Positions 30,803 to 36,441 of a stretch of 36,441 bases of DNA are shown in pieces. Position 1 is the first letter of the stretch. Every line of letters starts with the position of its first letter. The stretch comes from an uncultured Eubacteriales bacterium. Its GTDB lineage: Bacteria; Bacillota; Clostridia; Christensenellales; Aristaeellaceae. The notes under the pieces were generated by a model that was not told the origin of the DNA, searched no databases, and worked only from the letters and a program-made list of their open reading frames with translations. Made by a program: the position numbers and the translations under genes. The DNA is taken from the NCBI GenBank assembly GCA_902774025.1, contig CACYGY010000045.1, forward strand, positions 1 through 36,441, given 5' to 3'.

Positions 30803-32251
30803 ATGATGAATTTACTGGAAGAAGCCATTATCTACGCGACGATCATGCACCAGGGGCAGACACGGAAATTCGGGACCAGCCCCTTTATTCTGCATCCCAT
30901 GGAAGTGGCCCAGATCATGGCTTCCATGACGGATGATCAGGAACTGATCTCCGCGGCCATTCTCCACGACATCCTGGAGAACACGGACGGCTCGGCGGAG
31001 GAGATTGAGAAGCGTTTCGGAAAGCGGGTTGCCTTTCTGGTTTCCCAGTCCTCCGAGAACGCCTATCCCGGGATTCCTCCCGCCGACACGTGGATGGTGC
31101 GGAAAAAGGAATCCCTGCGCATTCTGGAGAACAGCACGGACATCGGCGTTCAGATGCTCTGGCTTGCGGACCAGCTTGCCAACATCCGTTCCCTGGCGGG
31201 AGTCTACTCGGAGCGCGGGGAGGCCATGTGGCAGGACCTGCATCAGGTGGACTCCGACAAGCAGTGCTGGTACTATCGGAGTGTGGCGGAGAACGTGGAA
31301 CTTGTGCTGAACAAGACCGGGGCCTTCAAGGAACTGATCCGGCACATCAATTCCATCTGGCCCGGCACTTTCGATTCGGAAAAGGCCCGGTACAGGAAGT
31401 ACAGGGAGGTTTCCGTGGATGGGTGCAGGCTGATCGGCCGGGGCGCCAAGGGTGAGGTGTACCGGTACAACGATGAGCTGGTCATCAAGGTCTACAACCA
31501 GAACAACACCTACCGGGACGTGGAGCGGGAGATCTCCTTCGCACGCAGGGCCTTTGTCCTGGGAATGCCCACCGCCATTTCCTTCGGCATCGTGTCCGTG
31601 GGGGACTGCTACGGATCCATGTATGAGCTGGTGGACGCCAACACCATCTCCAGCCTGATTTCCAAGTCCCCCGGCCAGGTGGACAATTACGCGAAGATCA
31701 TGGCGGATCTGGCAAAGATGATCCATGAGATCAGCGTGGATGAGGACGACGAGTTCCCGGATGTGGCGGACCGGCTACGGGACCGGATCCGGGACGGCAT
31801 CGCCCTGGATGACGCGGCTCTGGCCGCAAAGTGCCTGAAGCTGGTGAATGGTCTTCCCCAGACCCACACCCTGGTCCACGGGGATTTCCACACGGGCAAT
31901 GTGTTCCTTCAGAACGGTGAGCCGCTCCTCATTGACATGGACAGGGTTTCCCAGGGACATCCCATCACCGAGATTGCTGATCTGTATAACAGCTATGTGA
32001 TCCTGGGAGAGGATGATCCCGCCGTGGTGGAGAACTTCATGGGCTTTTCCTATGCCACGGCTCAGAGATTCTTTGACACCTTCCTCAGGGAAGTGACGGA
32101 CAAGGCGGCCATTCTCTGCCTGATCCGCAAGCTCAACAGGATTCACAGAAAGGGCATGAGTGCCCTGACGGAAACGGACCATGAACGGATCCGGAACTGC
32201 CTGGAGCGACTCACGGTTCTGACGGACAGGTATGACACACTGGTCTGCTGA
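30803..32251 (+). CDS. SpoT/MESH1-type HD hydrolase domain fused to an APH-like kinase
   Basis: 482 residues; ATG 30803 or 30806, both with a weak ribosome site. Residues 1-185 match the (p)ppGpp hydrolase HD domain of SpoT/Rel: R21 (QTRKFG), H31 (ILHPMEVA), H55-D56 and E59 (ILHDILEN), and D123/N127 (LADQLANIRSL, as in SpoT LADRLHNMRTL). One catalytic acidic residue (HDxxED) is Asn60 here. Residues about 205-480 are an aminoglycoside-phosphotransferase/choline-kinase fold: glycine loop GRGAKGEVYR (212-221), Lys229, HGDFHTGN (359-366) and LIDMDRVSQG (377 on). The first half may hydrolyse an alarmone or related nucleotide, and the second may phosphorylate a small molecule or protein. How the two are connected is unknown. 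A VOC gene follows 29 bases later. Confidence 0.88.
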   Translation: MMNLLEEAIIYATIMHQGQTRKFGTSPFILHPMEVAQIMASMTDDQELISAAILHDILENTDGSAEEIEKRFGKRVAFLVSQSSENAYPGIPPADTWMVRKKESLRILENSTDIGVQMLWLADQLANIRSLAGVYSERGEAMWQDLHQVDSDKQCWYYRSVAENVELVLNKTGAFKELIRHINSIWPGTFDSEKARYRKYREVSVDGCRLIGRGAKGEVYRYNDELVIKVYNQNNTYRDVEREISFARRAFVLGMPTAISFGIVSVGDCYGSMYELVDANTISSLISKSPGQVDNYAKIMADLAKMIHEISVDEDDEFPDVADRLRDRIRDGIALDDAALAAKCLKLVNGLPQTHTLVHGDFHTGNVFLQNGEPLLIDMDRVSQGHPITEIADLYNSYVILGEDDPAVVENFMGFSYATAQRFFDTFLREVTDKAAILCLIRKLNRIHRKGMSALTETDHERIRNCLERLTVLTDRYDTLVC

Positions 32252-32280
32252 CCCACTCAGAAGGAAAGGAAGGAAACATT

Positions 32281-32652
32281 ATGAAAATCACCTCATTCAA
32301 TCCCCTGATTGTCACAAGCGATGCGGAGCGTGTGATCCGTCTCTTTGAGGAACTGGGCTTTGAAAAGGAGCATTCCATCCAGCTGAATACCGGAAAATCG
32401 GACGTAACCACTGTCCGGATGAAGAACGCCGACGGATTTCACGTGGATGTGTCGGATGCGCCGGTCCCGCGGGACATGACGCTGATCCGCATGAACGTGG
32501 ATGATTTCGATCAGGCTCAGGACTTCCTGAAGGAACGCGGTTTCGTGAACTCCAGAGGGAGCAGCAGCCTGGATACGGAAACCAACCGCTCCGCCATGCT
32601 GACCTCTCCCTCCGGCTTTGCCTTTGATCTGTGCCAGCATATCCGGAAATGA
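32281..32652 (+). CDS. VOC-superfamily (glyoxalase/bleomycin-resistance fold) protein
   Basis: 123 residues. ATG at 32281 has AAGGAAAGGAAGG upstream. The N-terminal ITSFNPLIVTSDAERVIRLF and FEELGFEKEHSI, and the C-terminal MLTSPSGFAFDLCQHI, are the two beta-alpha-beta-beta-beta halves of a VOC fold. Metal ligands of true glyoxalase I are not clearly conserved, so substrate and even catalytic activity are open. It probably belongs to one transcript with the HD-kinase gene, given the 29-base gap without a terminator. Confidence 0.82.
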   Translation: MKITSFNPLIVTSDAERVIRLFEELGFEKEHSIQLNTGKSDVTTVRMKNADGFHVDVSDAPVPRDMTLIRMNVDDFDQAQDFLKERGFVNSRGSSSLDTETNRSAMLTSPSGFAFDLCQHIRK

Positions 32653-32808
32653 CCTTCGGACAGCCCGGCGGGAACGGTTTTCAGGCGGATGATTCCGAAG
32701 AGATGTGCGGAGTCCGGGTTCATCCGCAGGGGATCACGGGACAGGCTGTTCCTGCCCTCCGTGCCGGCACGTCAGAAAAGAAGAATGAAAAATCACACAG
32801 GACAGCGT

Positions 32809-33663
32809 ATGAATAAAATCATTGACTTGCACATGCACACCACCGTGTCCGACGGCACCAATCCGCCGGAGGACATGATCCGTCTGGCCAGGGAAGCGGC
32901 ACTGTCCGTTTTTTCCGTGACCGACCATGACGCGGTGAAGGGCTGTCGGACAGTGCAGCGTCTCCTGAAGGCGGGAGATCCCGCTTTCATCTGCGGCGTC
33001 GAGTTCTCCTGCAGGGATGAGTTCGGACAGTACCACATCCTGGGTTACGCCTATGATCCGGAGTCGGAAATCATTCTGGGGCTTGTGGAAAAGAGCCACA
33101 GCAACCGGATGGACAAGGTCAGGGCCAGGCTGGACTTCCTCAGAGAGAAGTTCAACTTTGTGTTTACCGACGAGGAGCTTTCGGAGCTCTTCTCCATGGA
33201 GAATCCGGGCAAGCCCCATATCGGCAACCTGATGGTGAAGCACGGGTATGCCCGCTCCCGGACCGAAGCCATCCGGGAATATATTGACAGGCTTCGTATC
33301 ACGGACAAGTATCTGAGCCCCGGGGATGCCATTGCCGGGATCCTTGCCGCCGGCGGCGTTCCCGTGCTGGCCCATCCCTTCTTCGGCAGCGGCGACCAGC
33401 TCATCGTGGGGGATGAGATGGTCAGGCGCCTCAGGCGCCTGATGGACTTCGGACTGCAGGGCGTGGAGGCTTTCTATTCCGGTTTTTCCCTGAAGCTGAT
33501 CAATGAAATGCTCTTCTACGCGGGCATGTATCGTCTGTATGTGACGGCGGGAAGCGATTATCACGGAACCAACAAGCTGATTGCCATGGGCGACACGGGC
33601 ATTGAGGACGGAGTTCCCCTGGTCCCCGGTGTGAAGAGCTTCCTGAAACGAGTGGGTATCTGA
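32809..33663 (+). CDS. PHP-domain phosphoesterase (TrpH / RNase AM-like)
   Basis: 284 residues from ATG 32809; an upstream in-frame ATG at 32785 has a weaker site. Metal-binding residues of the PHP fold: H8 and H10 (DLHMHTTVSDG), D15, H40 (VTDHDAVKG), E65 (CGVEFSC), a histidine in VLAHPFFG, and D/H in TAGSDYHG. This subgroup usually hydrolyses 3',5'-nucleoside bisphosphates or trims 5' ends of RNA. The position of an alpha-helical insert (about 80-165) fits TrpH-like proteins. A perfect terminator follows. It may be co-transcribed with the HD-kinase and VOC genes, about 155 bases upstream. Confidence 0.9.
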   Translation: MNKIIDLHMHTTVSDGTNPPEDMIRLAREAALSVFSVTDHDAVKGCRTVQRLLKAGDPAFICGVEFSCRDEFGQYHILGYAYDPESEIILGLVEKSHSNRMDKVRARLDFLREKFNFVFTDEELSELFSMENPGKPHIGNLMVKHGYARSRTEAIREYIDRLRITDKYLSPGDAIAGILAAGGVPVLAHPFFGSGDQLIVGDEMVRRLRRLMDFGLQGVEAFYSGFSLKLINEMLFYAGMYRLYVTAGSDYHGTNKLIAMGDTGIEDGVPLVPGVKSFLKRVGI

Positions 33664-33664
33664 C

Positions 33665-33689
33665 GGCCCGGCACTCCCGGGCCTTTTTT
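33665..33689 (+). terminator. Rho-independent terminator after the PHP gene
   Basis: GGCCCGG (33665-33671), loop CACTC, CCGGGCC (33677-33683), then T6. It ends only about 25 bases before the next start codon. Confidence 0.93.
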
Positions 33690-33714
33690 GACCAGAATGC
33701 AAGGAGGTGCATGC

Positions 33715-35508
33715 ATGATCTACTGCAATCCCGTGAATGTGAATTACCGCTATCAGTTCCACCGCGGCAGGGAAGGGCGGATGCAGATCTGCCGGGAGGC
33801 GGCGGATCCTTCCCTGATCCTTTTTATGGGAAGGTACTATCTCTTCGCCTCCATGACCCTGGGTGTATGGGTGTCGGACGATCTGGCCCACTGGGAGAAT
33901 CACCGTCTGCCGGATGAACTCCCTCTGTATGACTATGCCCCGGACGCGCGGGTCATGGGGGACTGGGTTTACCTCTGCGCTTCCCGCAGGGACGAAATCT
34001 GCCATTTCTACCGCACCCGGGACGTCCTGAAGGGACCCTATGAGAAGATCGAAGGGACCTTTCCCTTCTGGGATCCCGACCTCTTCCTGGACGAGGACGG
34101 CCGGGTCTATTTCTACTGGGGATGCTCCAATGTCACGCCCATCTGGGGCGTGGAGCTGGACCCGGAGACGCTGCGGCCCCTGGGGGAAAAGCGCGTCCTG
34201 ATTGAGGGACATCCGGAATGGATCGGGTATGAACGGGTGGGGCATGACAACTCGGTAAGTCCCGCTCCGGAGGAGGAAGTGGAGGCGAAGTGCCGGGCGT
34301 GGATCCGGGAAAAGGACATCCGGGAGGAGACGCTTCCCCCCGAAACCCTGGCGGGGATCCGGGGCATGTTCAGCCGCAGGCCCTATATTGAGGGCCCGTG
34401 GATGACCCGGCACGGGGACCGCTATTACCTGCAGTACGCCGCGCCGGGGACGGAGTACAATGTCTATGGAGACGGTGTCTATGTGGGCACCTCCCCCCTG
34501 GGTCCCTTCCGTCTGGCGCAGAACAATCCCTTTTCCTTTCAGCCCGGGGGCTTCATGCCCGGGGCGGGCCACGGCTCCACCCTGCGGGACGCGGAGGGCA
34601 GGTACTGGCACACAGCCAGCATGCGCATCTCGGTCAATCACATGTTTGAACGCCGGGTGGGCATCTGGCCGGCGGGCTTTGACGCGCAGGGCGAACTCTT
34701 CTGCAATCAGCGCTACGGGGACTGGCCCATGACCACGGAGGGGGATCCATGGAGAGAGCCGCCGTGGATGCTTCTGAGTGTGGGCAGGCGCATGACGGCC
34801 TCCTCCTGCACCCCCGGTCATGAAGCGGGAAAGGCGGCGGAGGAGAACGCGCAGACATGGTGGCAGGCAGCCTCCCCGGGAAAGGAAGAATGGCTGGAGA
34901 TGGATCTGGGCTCGGTCATGGATGTTTTTGCCGTGCAGATCTGTTTCGCGGACGAACCGGAGGACATTCCCTGTCCGCGTCCCTTCGCTCCCGGTCAGAC
35001 CCGGGTCATTGAGGACCGGGAGCTGCATACCCGGTGGAAGCTGGAGGGATCCCGGGACGGGAAGACATGGACTGTGGTGGAGGACAAGACCGGAGCCATG
35101 ACGGACCTCTCCCATGACCTGGTGGTGCGTCAGGAGGGCATGCCGCTGCGGCACCTGCGCCTTTCCGGGATGGAGGTGCCCTATGGGCAGAAGCCCTGCG
35201 TATCCGGGCTGCGGGTCTTCGGAAAGGGCGACGGGAAAAAGCCCGCTGCACCGGTTTTCTCCGCGCTGCGGACGGGCCCCATGGACATGACGGTGCGCAT
35301 TGAGGGTCAGGGGGATGCCCTGGGATACAATATCCTCTTCGGAGACGGGGCGGACAGACTGTATCACAGCGATCTGGTCTTCACACCCGGAGAGCACCGG
35401 ATCGGGGCCCTGATCGCCGGCCGCCCTGTCTGGGTACGGGTGGACGCCTTCAACGAAAGCGGCATCACGGAAGGTACCTGCCGAAAGGCGGAAGGCGAAA
35501 AAGCGTGA
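33715..35508 (+). CDS. Glycoside hydrolase family 43 enzyme with discoidin-like C-terminal domain
   Basis: 597 residues. ATG at 33715 is 7 bases after AAGGAGG. Five-bladed propeller of GH43 with likely general base D31 (AADPSLILFMGRYYLFAS), pKa-modulating D120/D122 (FWDPDLFLDEDGRVYFYWG) and general acid E226 (YIEGPWMTRHGDRYYLQYA). After about residue 350 comes an F5/8-C (discoidin) type beta-sandwich (WWQAASPGKEEWLEMDLG, WKLEGSRDGKTWTVVEDKTG, LRHLRLSGM), and the last 90 residues look like a fibronectin-III-type module. Family activity is beta-xylosidase and/or alpha-L-arabinofuranosidase. No signal peptide is present, so it probably acts on imported oligosaccharides. No transporter or other CAZyme gene is adjacent. 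Confidence 0.92.
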   Translation: MIYCNPVNVNYRYQFHRGREGRMQICREAADPSLILFMGRYYLFASMTLGVWVSDDLAHWENHRLPDELPLYDYAPDARVMGDWVYLCASRRDEICHFYRTRDVLKGPYEKIEGTFPFWDPDLFLDEDGRVYFYWGCSNVTPIWGVELDPETLRPLGEKRVLIEGHPEWIGYERVGHDNSVSPAPEEEVEAKCRAWIREKDIREETLPPETLAGIRGMFSRRPYIEGPWMTRHGDRYYLQYAAPGTEYNVYGDGVYVGTSPLGPFRLAQNNPFSFQPGGFMPGAGHGSTLRDAEGRYWHTASMRISVNHMFERRVGIWPAGFDAQGELFCNQRYGDWPMTTEGDPWREPPWMLLSVGRRMTASSCTPGHEAGKAAEENAQTWWQAASPGKEEWLEMDLGSVMDVFAVQICFADEPEDIPCPRPFAPGQTRVIEDRELHTRWKLEGSRDGKTWTVVEDKTGAMTDLSHDLVVRQEGMPLRHLRLSGMEVPYGQKPCVSGLRVFGKGDGKKPAAPVFSALRTGPMDMTVRIEGQGDALGYNILFGDGADRLYHSDLVFTPGEHRIGALIAGRPVWVRVDAFNESGITEGTCRKAEGEKA

Positions 35509-35563
35509 TCTGCCAGAAACGGAAAACCCATTCCGGGGCGGAACGGATGAGGGGGATGGGCTG

Positions 35564-36055
35564 ATGGAAATGGTTCCGCTGTCCCCGGAGGATCCCCGGG
35601 CAGTGGCGGAAATGTCCCGCATGGCTACGGAGATCATCCGGGAACACTTTGATCCCCTTGTGGGAAAGGCTCAGAATGACTACATGATCGGCCTGTTTCA
35701 GACAGCGGAGGCCATCCGGGAACAGCTCCGGCGCAGTTACCGGTACTTCTTTGTGAAAGAGGGGGAACGAAATATCGGGTTTCTGGCCTTCTATCCCCGG
35801 GGGCGGGTCATGGTGCTCAGCAAGTTCTACCTGTACCGGGAGGCGCGGGGCAGGGGACTGTCCCGAAAGATGCTGGAGTTCCTGATCCTCAGGGCCCGGG
35901 AGGAAAACCTGACCTCCATAGAGCTCAACGTCAACCGGTCCAACAGCGCCGTGGCCGTTTATGAGAAGCTGGGATTCATCCGGCTCAGGGAGGAGAAAAA
36001 CGACATCGGCAGCGGATTTTTCATGGACGATTATGTCTACGGAATGAAGCTGTGA
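35564..36055 (+). CDS. GNAT-family N-acetyltransferase
   Basis: 163 residues. ATG at 35564; the ribosome site GAGGGGGA is somewhat distant (about 8 bases). The acetyl-CoA binding motif A is YREARGRGLSRKMLEF (R/Q-x-x-G-x-G/A form). It is preceded by a beta-strand (VLSKFYLY) and followed by the family's ELNVNRSNSAVAVYEKLGF block. Substrate unknown; free-standing GNATs of this type often acetylate small amines or protein N-termini. It lies 56 bases after the GH43 gene without a terminator and converges on the Nudix gene with a 6-base gap. Confidence 0.9.
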   Translation: MEMVPLSPEDPRAVAEMSRMATEIIREHFDPLVGKAQNDYMIGLFQTAEAIREQLRRSYRYFFVKEGERNIGFLAFYPRGRVMVLSKFYLYREARGRGLSRKMLEFLILRAREENLTSIELNVNRSNSAVAVYEKLGFIRLREEKNDIGSGFFMDDYVYGMKL

Positions 36056-36061
36056 CGCTTG

Positions 36062-36441
36062 TCAGGACAGATACCCCTCCGCGATGAGCATTTCCAGAAT
36101 CCTTGCCTCCCGCTCGAACATCATGCCGTTGTAGGGGCTCTGTCCCACATGGCGGTTGACATGGATGGCCCTGCGGGGGTCAACGAATTCCGGAGTGTAG
36201 GTTTCCCGGGATTCATAGTCGTCCAGTTTCTGCAAAACCGCTTCACCCCCGGCTTCACAGAGGTAATAGAAGTTGTCCTGTACGAAAATCTCCGTGGGAT
36301 CGCTGTCGCTTTTCTGAACCCGGTGAACATATCCGTAAGGCCGGACCGAATCCGGGATGACCACCAGTCCGGCTTCCTCGCGGGTTTCACGGATCATGGC
36401 CCGGACGGGGTCCTCGCCCTTCTCGATGCCGCCGCCGGGAA
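36062..36441 (-). CDS. Nudix hydrolase, 5' end beyond the window
   Basis: About 126 residues are visible; the frame is open to the window edge. The Nudix box is complete: GGIEKGEDPVRAMIRETREE, then AGL (pattern G-x5-E-x7-REUXEE-x-GU). It is followed by YGYVHRVQKSD and VQDNFYYLCEAG, and a C-terminal helix (MMFEREARILEMLIAEGYLS). The N-terminal strand region is cut off. Substrate cannot be read from sequence. It is convergent with the GNAT gene. Confidence 0.9.
   Translation of the reverse strand, partial: PGGGIEKGEDPVRAMIRETREEAGLVVIPDSVRPYGYVHRVQKSDSDPTEIFVQDNFYYLCEAGGEAVLQKLDDYESRETYTPEFVDPRRAIHVNRHVGQSPYNGMMFEREARILEMLIAEGYLS

Noticed and set aside
32734..35637. 967-codon minus-strand frame opposite the PHP and GH43 genes
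   Set aside because: It runs through the terminator at 33665-33689 and antisense to two recognised enzymes; no ribosome site or family motif.

Overview
The window reads as chromosomal DNA of a GC-rich Firmicute, most likely an uncultured gut or rumen clostridium. The grounds are AAGGAGG-type ribosome binding sites, TTGNNN-N17-TANNNT promoters, Rpn-family proteins with EEGR repeats, a UmuC-like polymerase with a YolD-like partner, secreted MORN/Sel1 and BspA-like LRR proteins, and a GH43 enzyme. The taxonomic placement is inference. No rRNA, intact tRNA, phage structural gene or CRISPR array is visible.

Layout. 1-616: remnants of Rpn-family genes with a duplicated 3' end, then a tRNA-like 3' fragment and a terminator. 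1106-4421 (minus): a probable DNA-damage cassette with a self-cleaving S24 repressor, a Y-family polymerase, a YolD-like protein and a SLOG-fold protein, driven by a clear promoter. 4590-5975 (minus): a secreted subtilase. 6597-11412: a single-module NRPS (adenylation, carrier, condensation) facing a MATE transporter fused to a GHKL ATPase, with overlapping 3' ends. 11739-12440: a class-I glutamine amidotransferase-like hydrolase. 13104-16070 (minus): a large PAS / degenerate GGDEF / EAL protein.

16855-22199 (plus) is the most suggestive cluster. It holds NudC NAD(H) pyrophosphatase, an LRR protein, an ADP-ribosylglycohydrolase, a NadD-like nucleotidyltransferase fused to a NADAR domain, and a stand-alone NADAR protein. 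Four of five genes act on, or are related to enzymes acting on, NAD, NMN or ADP-ribose, so the region looks like an NAD/ADP-ribose repair or salvage module, possibly with a defence role. A secreted MORN/Sel1 protein follows at 22254-23660.

23962-26812: one apparently intact Rpn-family gene followed by two decayed 5'-truncated copies in tandem. The 12-bp repeat in the three copies has 3, 4 and 5 units. The array ends inside a truncated substrate-binding lipoprotein gene on the minus strand. Two further secreted substrate-binding-like genes follow (27235-29348, minus), one of them related to cyclohexadienyl dehydratases.

29781-36441: a metabolic and signalling stretch with an aldo/keto reductase, a SpoT-type HD domain fused to an APH-like kinase, a VOC protein, a PHP phosphoesterase, a GH43 enzyme with a discoidin-like domain, a GNAT acetyltransferase, and a Nudix hydrolase cut by the window end.
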